Source: CAITWF01 sp038231575
Lineage (GTDB): Bacteria; Verrucomicrobiota; Verrucomicrobiia; Opitutales; Opitutaceae
DNA: 64,000 bases
Assembly (NCBI GenBank): GCA_038231575.1
Contig: JBBRLB010000002.1
Location: forward strand, 37,626 to 101,625
Direction: 5' to 3'
The notes under the pieces: model-generated
What the model was told of the DNA's origin: nothing
Databases searched by the model: none
Seen by the model: only the letters and a program-made list of their open reading frames with translations
Shown here: one piece after another, positions 1-6,493 of the stretch
How positions within the stretch are numbered: the first letter of the stretch is position 1
How the letters are laid out: every line of letters begins with the position of its first letter
Position numbers and translations under genes: made by a program

Positions 1-485
1 ACCGCAAAAGCTTCCTCGCGACGCCGCTCTTTCTCGACGCCGATTTCTGGATCAACCTCCCGGTTTACACGGATCACCCGACGCTCGGCATCAACGGCGC
101 CCTCGTGAACGCCACGCTCTGGAACGCCTCCAACACCGCGCGCTTCTTCCGCTCGCCCGCCAACGCGCCCGCCGCCGTCGCCGAAATGAGCGCGATTCCC
201 GAGCTCACGCAGACGTGGGTCTTCACGATCACGAGCCTCGAGCATTATCAATTTATCGGCGGACCCTTCTTCAATTCCCTCTACACCGTCAACGAACCCG
301 TCATCTGGCTCAGCAAAGATCCCGTGATGATGGACTCGCTCATGCGCGATCGCATCAACTCGCACCGCAAGCAGTCCGGCTTCGAGTCCGTCAACGAGGA
401 GATTCGCACGCTGGAGTTCGCGGAGACGCTCGGCGTCGGCTCGACGAAGACGAAGGACGTGAAAATAATCCGCGTGGATAACTGA
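1..485 (+). CDS. DUF362 family protein, C-terminal part (5' end outside window)
   Basis: The reading frame is open from position 3 to the stop at 483-485, so this is the 3' end of a gene that begins upstream; the GTG at 105 is internal. The visible part has the pattern of the DUF362 family: a segment reading INLPVYTDHPTLGINGALVN (family form: INxPxxKxH then GxTxxxKN) and later WLSKDPVMMDSL (family form: SxDPVAxDA). DUF362 proteins are poorly characterised and often lie near iron-sulfur proteins. No ferredoxin cysteines are visible in this part. The family call is from remembered motifs only and the function is unknown. Confidence 0.6.
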   Translation, partial: RKSFLATPLFLDADFWINLPVYTDHPTLGINGALVNATLWNASNTARFFRSPANAPAAVAEMSAIPELTQTWVFTITSLEHYQFIGGPFFNSLYTVNEPVIWLSKDPVMMDSLMRDRINSHRKQSGFESVNEEIRTLEFAETLGVGSTKTKDVKIIRVDN

Positions 486-500
486 ATGGGACGGCTCGCT

Positions 501-524
501 CGTGCGGACAACCGCACGATTTTC
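501..524 (+). terminator. Rho-independent terminator-like hairpin after the DUF362 gene
   Basis: A perfect 7-bp stem (cgtgcgg at 501-507, ccgcacg at 512-518) with a 4-nt loop is followed by a short T-rich stretch, 15 bases after the stop codon. The T tract is weak. From here to about 760 I see no gene. Confidence 0.5.
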
Positions 525-760
525 CATCAGCCAGGACAAAATTAAGGTCGTTGTTTTTTGCGCCGAGGACCGTGTTACCGTGCAGGTCCGGAGGCGATCT
601 TCGCTCGGAACCCGGGTGGGCTCATTCACCCGCACCCGATGCGCGAGGGTGCACCACGATCTTGCCCCGAACGGTAACGTTAATTTACCCTCGCTGAGTA
701 AGAAAATGTTTCGATCGACACCGGGATGGTTGATTTTGACGGCGGCGACCACTCTGGCTG

Positions 761-934
761 AACCGCAAATGCGCGGACAGGCTGGGACGCCTCGATGAAG
801 TCCGCGCGGTGCGGCGAGGAACGATGGCGGAGCCGGGCGTTTCTCCCGCGACGATCCGCTTGGCGCCGCTCTGGGCACGCGTGAAAGTCGACCCGCGCTT
901 CGAGGAGATTCTGAAATCGGCGAAGCCTTTGTGA
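761..934 (+). pseudogene. 3' remnant of a TIR/TPR-type protein gene
   Basis: In the frame ending at the TGA 932-934, the translation closely follows the last ~55 residues of the intact protein at 2436-4805. Both end in DPRFEEIL followed by K-S/L-AKPL, and both carry an L-G-R-x-D-(E/D) helix about 50 residues earlier. No start codon or upstream homologous sequence precedes it. This is the last TPR-like helix pair of a paralogue whose remainder is lost. It lies immediately before the DAACS transporter, with the intact paralogue just after it, so a duplication followed by deletion, or replacement by the transporter gene, is likely (inference). Confidence 0.75.
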
Positions 935-947
935 GCGTGCCGGAATT

Positions 948-995
948 GTGGGGTGGGCTTTAGGCCCGCCCTGGCGGGGATCAACCGCGCCCCAC
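948..995. repeat. intergenic palindromic repeat
   Basis: A nested inverted repeat: outer arms gtgggg (948-953) and ccccac (990-995) enclose a hairpin with arms gtgggc (953-958) and gcccgc (964-969) around a TTTAG loop. No T tract follows, so it looks like an interspersed GC-rich palindrome rather than a terminator. A similar 'GGGCTTT..GCCC' hairpin occurs at 28575-28594. Confidence 0.45.
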
Positions 996-1075
996 CGTGC
1001 GGGCAATCAACCATAACCCCTCCTGCGTCGGAGGCGGCTTGCCAATGCCTCACGCGTGCGACACCACGGTGAATC

Positions 1076-2377
1076 TTGGATTCCGTGGCCGCCCCGCCTG
1101 AAACTTCCCGCTCTCACAACGGCGCCGCGCTGGTGTTCGCCGCGATGATCGCGGGCCTCGCGATCGGTGCCGCGATTCAGTCCTCGGGCGCACCCGCTTT
1201 TCTCCGTGTCGCGGGTGGCGTGGAAGTGATCGGCACGATTTGGATCAACGCGATCCGCATGACGGTGATTCCGCTCGTGGCGGCGCTGACGCTCATCGCC
1301 GCTGCGACCTCCGGTGATGCCGCGAAGATCGGCAAAGTGGGGGGCTATGCCGTCGTGGTCTTTCTCGCCCTGCTGCTCGGCAGTGGTTTTTTCGCGATGC
1401 TCGTGGCGCCGCTTTCACTCGACCATCTCGATCTTGCGCCCGAAGTGGCGGCGCGGCTCCGCGCCACGCTGGCGGCACCGGCCACGAGTGCAGGCGGCGC
1501 GGCCATGCCCTCGCTCGTGCAGCGGATCGTCGACGCCGTGCCGGTGAATCCGATCAAGGCGGCGGCGGAGGGCGCGTTGCTGCCGGTTGTGGTGTTTTCG
1601 CTCGCGCTGGGTCTCGCGCTCACGCGGGTGACGGCGGAAAAACGCGAGCCACTCGTGGCGGTGTGCCGCGCGCTGTCCGACGGATTGCTCGTGCTGGTGC
1701 AGGGGGTGCTCGCGCTGGCACCGATCGGGGTGTTCGCCCTCGCGCTTGGGCTTGGCGTGAAGATGGGCGTCTCGTCCGCCGGCGCATTGCTGCACTACAT
1801 GATCACGCTCAGTGCCGTGCTCTTGGCCCTTACCCTCCTGTTTTATCCGATCGTGGCGATCCTGGGCCGGATTTCGCTGCTGCGGTTTGCGACGGCGGCG
1901 CTGCCGGCGCAGGCCGTGGCGTTCAGCGTGCGATCGTCGCTCGCCGCATTGCCCGCGATGATCACGGCGGTGCGCGACACGTTGCAACTCGGCCCGCGCG
2001 CCAGCGGCTTCACGCTTCCGCTCGCCGTCTCGGTGCTCCGGATCAACGTGCCGCCCGCGTGGATCGTCGGAGTGATCTTCCTCGGCAAATTGTATGGCGT
2101 GCCGCTGTCCACCGCGACCCTTGCCCTGCTCGTGGTGACGGCCTCGCTGATTTCGTTCAGTGTGCCGGGTCTGCCGTCGGCGAGCCTCTTTCTGCTCTCG
2201 CCCGTGCTCGTGCAGCACGGCATTCCCGCCGAGGGCGTGGGCATCCTCATCGCGCTCGACGCGATTCCGGACATGTTCAAGACGCTCGCGAACGTGACGG
2301 CACATTTGACGAGCGTGGTAGTCGTGGCGCGGTTCGATCCGGCCGCGCCGGAGTCGGCCGAGCCGGCCGCACGCTGA
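1076..2377 (+). CDS. dicarboxylate/amino acid:cation symporter (DAACS family)
   Basis: A 433-residue, very hydrophobic protein with eight or more membrane segments. The order matches glutamate/C4-dicarboxylate symporters (GltP/DctA): an early helix with NAIRMTVIPLVAALT (family: K-M-x-x-x-P-L-x-F), then a VNPIKAAAEGALLPVVVFSLALG segment, a hairpin-like VRSSLAALPAM in place of the serine-rich SSSxATLP motif, and a late DAIPDMFKTLANV (family: D-x-x-x-D-M-x-R-T-x-x-N-V). It probably co-transports an anionic amino acid or dicarboxylate with Na+ or H+ across the inner membrane. The start is a TTG at 1076. Substrate cannot be assigned; the replaced serine motif hints at altered specificity. Confidence 0.85.
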   Translation: MDSVAAPPETSRSHNGAALVFAAMIAGLAIGAAIQSSGAPAFLRVAGGVEVIGTIWINAIRMTVIPLVAALTLIAAATSGDAAKIGKVGGYAVVVFLALLLGSGFFAMLVAPLSLDHLDLAPEVAARLRATLAAPATSAGGAAMPSLVQRIVDAVPVNPIKAAAEGALLPVVVFSLALGLALTRVTAEKREPLVAVCRALSDGLLVLVQGVLALAPIGVFALALGLGVKMGVSSAGALLHYMITLSAVLLALTLLFYPIVAILGRISLLRFATAALPAQAVAFSVRSSLAALPAMITAVRDTLQLGPRASGFTLPLAVSVLRINVPPAWIVGVIFLGKLYGVPLSTATLALLVVTASLISFSVPGLPSASLFLLSPVLVQHGIPAEGVGILIALDAIPDMFKTLANVTAHLTSVVVVARFDPAAPESAEPAAR

Positions 2378-2435
2378 AATTCCCGCTTGCGACCCCGCGA
2401 GTCGGCGCGCCGAATGCTGTCGCCTGCACTCGTCC

Positions 2436-4805
2436 ATGCCCGACTCTCCCAACCGAGCGGTCTTTCTCAGTTACGCGTCACAAGACGCCGTGGCTGCGCG
2501 CGGCATCGCCGACGCCCTTCGCGCCGCCGGCCTCGAAGTGTGGTTCGACCAAAACGAGCTCGCGGGCGGCGACGCGTGGGACGCTAAAATCCGCGGGCAG
2601 ATCAAGGAATGCGCGCTTTTCGTGCCGATGATTTCCGCCGCTACGCAGGCGCGCGCCGAGGGCTATTTTCGCCGTGAATGGAAACTCGCCGTCGAGCGCA
2701 CGCAGGACATGGCCGACCACATCGCCTTCCTCGTGCCCGTCGTCCTCGATGCGACCACCGACCGCGAGGCGCACGTGCCAGACAAATTCCGCGACGTGCA
2801 GTGGACACGTCTCGCGGGCGGCGAACCCACCCCGCAATTCGTCGAACGCGTGAAACGCCTCCTCGCGCCGCCGACGACGGTTGAAACGCCGCGCGCCCGT
2901 CCCACCGCATCCACCGCATCCACCGCATCCACCGCGAACGCGGCGCCCGCGGCGAACCCGCGCCTGCCCGCCTGGGCTTGGGCCACGCTTGCTGCGGTCA
3001 TCGTGGTCGGTGCGTTTTTCCTCACGCGCAAATCCGAACCGCCCGTCGCGCCTGCTTTGACCGCGTCGAAGGGGCAGCCCGCCGCCGAAACAAAAGCTGC
3101 GACTCCGGCGCCCGTCCCCGCACCTGCGCTTCCGCCACTCGCACCCGAAAAATCCATTGCCGTCCTCCCGTTCGAAAACCTCAGCCCGGACAAGGACAAC
3201 GCGTTCTTCGCCGACGGCGTGCATGAGGATGTCATCACGAGCCTCACGAAAATCCGCGATCTCAAGGTCATCGCCCGCACCTCCGTTCTGTCCTATCGCG
3301 ATCCTGCCACACGCAACCACAAGCAGATCGCCGCCGACCTCGGTGTCGCGACGCTGCTCGAAGGCAGCGTGCGCCGCGTCGGGACAAAAGTTCGCGTGTC
3401 CGCGCAACTCCTCAACGCGCGCACCGACGAGACGCTCTGGGCCGAAACTTACGACCTCGATCTCACCGACGTCTTCACGATCCAGAGCGCGCTCGCCCAA
3501 AACATCACCGCTGCGCTCAAGGCCAACTTCACCACGGGTGAGCGCGCCCTTGTCGCGGATCGTCCGACGCAAAATCTTGAGGCCTACGACGACTACCTGC
3601 GCGCCCGGGCCTTGTTTGAACGGGGAGCTGTCCGTGGGCTGAAGGCGTTGCCGACGATGGAAAGCGCGATCGCACTCTATGAACAAGCGGTTGCGAAGGA
3701 TCCAAGTTTCGCCTCGGCCTACGCCCAGTTGGCCTACCTGAACGGTCGCATGTATTGGTATGGCTATCTCGATCCCACCGCCGCGCGGCTCGATCGCGCG
3801 CGCGCGGCCCGGGATGCGGCATTGCGTTTGGCTCCTGGCAGACTTGAGACCCGTCTCGCGCAGGGAGCCTACCTTTACTACTGCGATAACGACTGGGCGG
3901 GGGCGTTGAAGGAGTTTTACGCCGGCTCCCTGCTGGCGCCGAGTGACGCGCAACTGCTCTACTTGATCGCGCTCTGCCATCGCCGGATGGGCAACCATCA
4001 GGAGGCCGCCCCTTACTTCGCCCGATCCATGGCCTTGAATCCCCATGATGCGGTCTGCGCAGGGGAGCAATTAACCACGCTTCGCATGCTGCGTCGGTTT
4101 GGCGAAGTGCGTGATTTGGCTGCGCGTTACCAGGAACGCTTCCCTTCGGTCGATTCGTTTCCCTCCGATTTGAACGAAGCGCGCCTCGAACTGGGTGAAA
4201 GCGTCACCGGTTATCTGGCCGATATTGAGCGGGGTAAGTATTACGATTCTCCCGACGAAAATTGGAGTCCGTATTTCGTGGCAGTATTGCGCAACGATCT
4301 GAATGCGGCGGAACGTGTCCTGGCGAATCCGGGCCTGACGGTCGTCGGCAGTATCGGAAACGTCGTGAAAGATCCAGCCGACCTCGAGCGGGCGCGGATC
4401 GCGTTCCTGTTAGGTAAACGCGACGCGGCCCGAAAATATGCCGAGCAAGCCATCGCTTACTATCAGACGCACACTTGGACCAAACGACAGGCGGACGTCG
4501 TGATGCTGGGAACCGCCTTGGCCCATGCGCTCGCCGGCCATGAGCCGGAAGCGGTGAAACTGGCGCGGGAAGGTTTTGCGCTGCAGGTCGCCCACGATCG
4601 GTTCTTGGAATCGGACGCGAACACGATCCTCGGCTCGGTTTACCTCGTGCTCGGTCGGCGTGACGACGCCTTCGGGGTGTTGCGCAACCTGATGACGGCA
4701 CCCGGGAAATACAGCCCACAAGGCCTCCGCCTCGACCCGATGTGGAAATCGGTGAAGGACGACCCGCGCTTCGAGGAGATTTTGAAACTGGCGAAGCCGC
4801 TATGA
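2436..4805 (+). CDS. TIR domain - TM - TolB/FlgO-like - TPR protein
   Basis: 789 residues. Residues ~8-140 form a TIR domain (VFLSYASQD start, VWFDQNEL, then REWKLAVER with a Trp and the Glu expected near the NADase site). A Thr/Ala/Ser linker precedes one membrane helix at ~177-196. A TolB/FlgO-like domain (SIAVLPFENLS at ~240, then FFADGVHEDVITSL and VLEGSVRR-like ATLLEGSVRRVG), as found at the C side of many class III adenylate cyclase-type proteins, is followed by TPR-like helices from ~390 to the end. No cyclase domain is present. The TIR part should be cytosolic and the TPR part periplasmic (inference). A decayed copy of its 3' end lies at 761-934. Role unknown: membrane signalling or defence are both possible. 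Confidence 0.8.
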   Translation: MPDSPNRAVFLSYASQDAVAARGIADALRAAGLEVWFDQNELAGGDAWDAKIRGQIKECALFVPMISAATQARAEGYFRREWKLAVERTQDMADHIAFLVPVVLDATTDREAHVPDKFRDVQWTRLAGGEPTPQFVERVKRLLAPPTTVETPRARPTASTASTASTANAAPAANPRLPAWAWATLAAVIVVGAFFLTRKSEPPVAPALTASKGQPAAETKAATPAPVPAPALPPLAPEKSIAVLPFENLSPDKDNAFFADGVHEDVITSLTKIRDLKVIARTSVLSYRDPATRNHKQIAADLGVATLLEGSVRRVGTKVRVSAQLLNARTDETLWAETYDLDLTDVFTIQSALAQNITAALKANFTTGERALVADRPTQNLEAYDDYLRARALFERGAVRGLKALPTMESAIALYEQAVAKDPSFASAYAQLAYLNGRMYWYGYLDPTAARLDRARAARDAALRLAPGRLETRLAQGAYLYYCDNDWAGALKEFYAGSLLAPSDAQLLYLIALCHRRMGNHQEAAPYFARSMALNPHDAVCAGEQLTTLRMLRRFGEVRDLAARYQERFPSVDSFPSDLNEARLELGESVTGYLADIERGKYYDSPDENWSPYFVAVLRNDLNAAERVLANPGLTVVGSIGNVVKDPADLERARIAFLLGKRDAARKYAEQAIAYYQTHTWTKRQADVVMLGTALAHALAGHEPEAVKLAREGFALQVAHDRFLESDANTILGSVYLVLGRRDDAFGVLRNLMTAPGKYSPQGLRLDPMWKSVKDDPRFEEILKLAKPL
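2903..2929. repeat. in-frame 9-bp tandem repeat (3 copies)
   Basis: The unit accgcatcc is repeated three times exactly, encoding Thr-Ala-Ser three times in the linker between the TIR domain and the membrane helix of the gene at 2436-4805. A fourth, degenerate unit follows. Slippage would change linker length without breaking the frame. Confidence 0.9.
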
Positions 4806-4811
4806 ATTATT

Positions 4812-5187
4812 TCAGGACGGCAGGGCAAGCGGGTCGATGAGCCGCAAGTCCGGCCACCGGCGAAGTCCGCGGTGTTGCGCGTGACGAGCGGCAGCCGGTG
4901 CGTGAGGGCGCTGGCGGCGATGATCGCGTCGCCGAGTTTCAGGCGCTTGAGTTGGCGGAGCCGGATGGCCTCGCGGACGATGTCGTCGGTGAGCGGCAGG
5001 AGGGCGCGCTGGTCGAAATAGTCAGCCAAGCGCGTGCGCTCGGTCATGGACAAGCCGTGAAAGCCGAGCACTTCGATTTGTGGACGGTCGCGGCGCAAAT
5101 CGGATCGGGCTGCACTTCGAGCCAGTCGAGCAAGGCTGGCTGCCGCTGCTGGATGGCGTGGATGATGATGTTGCTGTCGAGCAACAC
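4812..5187 (-). pseudogene. VapC-like PIN-domain toxin, two frameshifts
   Basis: Read from a GTG at 5187, the frame encodes a clear PIN N-terminus (LLDSNIIIHAIQ, with the first acidic residue Asp), then shifts after ATVHK; the next segment (IEVLGFHGL... IRLRQLKRLKLGDAIIAASAL... LVTRNTADF, with the later PIN acidic residues) is in another frame, and the last part (WPDLRLIDPLALPS, stop at 4812-4814) is in a third. Each junction is explained by one missing base, the first in an AAA run around 5095 and the second near 4856. With both restored the gene would encode about 125 residues, normal for VapC. It directly follows the antitoxin gene at 5191-5451. The toxin ribonuclease is probably inactive unless the shifts are sequencing errors. 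Confidence 0.8.
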
Positions 5188-5190
5188 GGC

Positions 5191-5451
5191 TCAGTCGCGG
5201 CCCGGGAGTGGACGATCTTCGCGCACTTCACGCTGCCACGCGACCGGATCAGGAATATCGACGCCACCGCGTTCGGCGATTTCGCGGAGAATGGCAACCG
5301 CGTCGCGGTTGTTGCTGACGAGAGGCCGGGGCGGCGTGGCGAGCGCGATGGTGACACTGACGCGACCCGCGGGCAAATCCGCCGGCACGGGCACGTCCAT
5401 CATCAGACGATGATCAGACGTGATTTCGGCTTCGGCGGTGAGCGTGGTCAT
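5191..5451 (-). CDS. antitoxin of a VapBC-type module
   Basis: 86 residues from the ATG at 5451 (a GTG two codons upstream is possible). The N-terminal half is a short beta-rich segment (LTAEAEITSDHRLMMDVPVPADLPAGRVSVTI-like) and the C-terminal half contains NRDAVAILREIAERGG followed by VAWQREVREDRPLPGRD, typical of small antitoxins that wrap around a PIN toxin. The stop codon lies 3 bases before the start of the frameshifted vapC, the usual antitoxin-toxin order. It should bind and neutralise its toxin and repress the operon; here the toxin gene is broken, so the antitoxin is an orphan. Confidence 0.7.
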   Translation of the reverse strand: MTTLTAEAEITSDHRLMMDVPVPADLPAGRVSVTIALATPPRPLVSNNRDAVAILREIAERGGVDIPDPVAWQREVREDRPLPGRD

Positions 5452-5593
5452 GCGCACAGGATGGACTTGGCGATGGCGAATTCAAGGTTGAAGGCCACGG
5501 CTTCAAGCCGCTTCTGCAAAACAGCGCCCGCAAGCGGGCAGCCGACGGACCGCAGAATTGACGCAGGCGATGTTTTGGACCGTGGTATAGACC

Positions 5594-5845
5594 ATGCCTA
5601 CCGCCAAAGTTTTTGCCAACGGCCGCTCGCAGGCCGTGGGTCTGCCGAAGGCGTTTCGCGTCGCAGCGAAGGAAGTGTCCGTGTGCCGCGAGGGCGAGGC
5701 CGTCGTGCTCGAACCGATCAAGGGCCGGGCATGGCCGCGCGATCTCTGGCGCAAGATTCGCATCGACGATCGGGCGTTTACGCGCCCACCGCAGGGCAAG
5801 GCGCCGGCGCGCTGCGGGCGACGCTTGAGCGAGCGGGCGAAGTGA
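5594..5845 (+). CDS. VapB antitoxin (AbrB/SpoVT fold), altered C-terminus
   Basis: 83 residues. The start (MPTAKVFANGRSQAVGLPKAF, then EVSVCREGEAVVLEP) is the swapped-hairpin AbrB-type DNA-binding domain of VapB/MazE antitoxins, and RAWPRDLWRKIRIDD is the toxin-binding tail. After PPQGKAPA the frame runs into DNA that in another frame encodes the end of a VapC, so the last ~11 residues (RCGRRLSERAK) are not native. A short inverted repeat (tggt 5583-5586, acca 5591-5594) overlaps the start and could be part of an autoregulatory operator (weak). Confidence 0.8.
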   Translation: MPTAKVFANGRSQAVGLPKAFRVAAKEVSVCREGEAVVLEPIKGRAWPRDLWRKIRIDDRAFTRPPQGKAPARCGRRLSERAK

Positions 5846-5961
5846 TCAGGCCGTATGACGTGCTGCTCGCCGGTCAGGCGCTCGCGCATGGATTGAAGCT
5901 CGTCTCCGGGAATTTCGCCGAGTTCTCACGGGTGGAGGGCCTTCAGGTCGAAGGCTGGTAG
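5809..5961 (+). pseudogene. VapC toxin, C-terminal fragment after internal deletion
   Basis: In the frame ending at TAG 5959-5961 the translation ALRATLERAGEVIRPYDVLLAGQALAH..., then GLKLVSGNFAEFSRVEGLQVE, is the C-terminal third of a PIN-domain VapC: I-x-P-x-D-x-L-I/L-A-x-x-A, then L-V-(T/S)-x-N-x-x-E-F-x-R-V. The N-terminal two thirds, including the first catalytic acidic residues, are missing and the fragment begins inside the end of the VapB gene. A single deletion spanning the vapB stop and most of vapC explains the arrangement. Confidence 0.8.
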
Positions 5962-6019
5962 AAATTCCCGCTTGCCGCCCGCGCGCGGCTGCGCCCAATT
6001 TGGTTCTTCGCCCACCGTC

Positions 6020-6394
6020 ATGAACGCCGCCGCGTATCTTCCTTTTCTCATCCAGGCCGTCCTCGCCGCAGGCATCACCGCCGTGATCGTGGGCGCGAGC
6101 CATTTCTTCGGGCAGCGGGCGAAGCACACCAAGATTAAAGACTCGGCTTACGAGTGCGGCGTGCCCGGCGACGGTCTCGTGCACACGCGCTTCTCGGTGA
6201 AATTTTATCTCACCGCGCTGCTCTTCATGCTCTTCGATCTCGAGATCGTGATTCTCGTGCCGTGGACGTTTATCTATCGCGAATTCCTGCACAACCAGAT
6301 CGCCATCCTCGGCCCCATTTTGTTTTTCATCGGCGTGCTGATTCTCGGACTGGTTTACGAAATCAAAAAGGGCGCGCTCGAGTGGGAGAAGTGA
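6020..6394 (+). CDS. nuoA: NADH-quinone oxidoreductase subunit A
   Basis: 124 residues from the ATG at 6020, with three membrane helices. It carries the subunit-A signature YECGVPGDG followed by RFSVKFYLTALLFMLFDLEIVILVPW, including the Cys of the quinone-site loop and the acidic residues of the second helix. It is part of the membrane arm of complex I. No other nuo gene is adjacent: nuoA stands alone between a broken toxin-antitoxin module and the diadenylate cyclase gene, so the rest of complex I must be encoded elsewhere. Confidence 0.92.
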   Translation: MNAAAYLPFLIQAVLAAGITAVIVGASHFFGQRAKHTKIKDSAYECGVPGDGLVHTRFSVKFYLTALLFMLFDLEIVILVPWTFIYREFLHNQIAILGPILFFIGVLILGLVYEIKKGALEWEK

Positions 6395-6485
6395 AGTAGC
6401 GAGCGTCGAGTAGCGAGGAGTGAGCATGCCCAAGACGTCGACGACCTGATGCGCACAACCCGCTACTCGCTACCGGCTACTTCCG
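6393..6485. repeat. imperfect palindrome of GTAGCGAG-type repeats
   Basis: The left arm (6393-6424) contains gtagcgag twice and the right arm (6455-6485) is its approximate reverse complement (ctactcgctac and gctacttcc). The structure fills the whole gap between nuoA and the cyclase gene. There is no T tract. It looks like an interspersed repeat, or a structured mRNA spacer if the two genes are co-transcribed. Confidence 0.6.
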
Positions 6486-6493
6486 GCTGACCC

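Noticed and set aside
486..760. possible small genes between DUF362 and the TIR/TPR remnant
   Set aside because: Short open frames occur on both strands but none has a good start, a plausible composition or a neighbour; I see only the terminator-like hairpin.
2478..4070. 530-codon open frame on the minus strand
   Set aside because: Shadow of the TIR/TPR gene, which has clear domains on the plus strand.
5526..5539. gcccgc-aa-gcgggc hairpin upstream of the second VapB
   Set aside because: No T tract and a 2-base loop; it is too short to call a terminator or operator.
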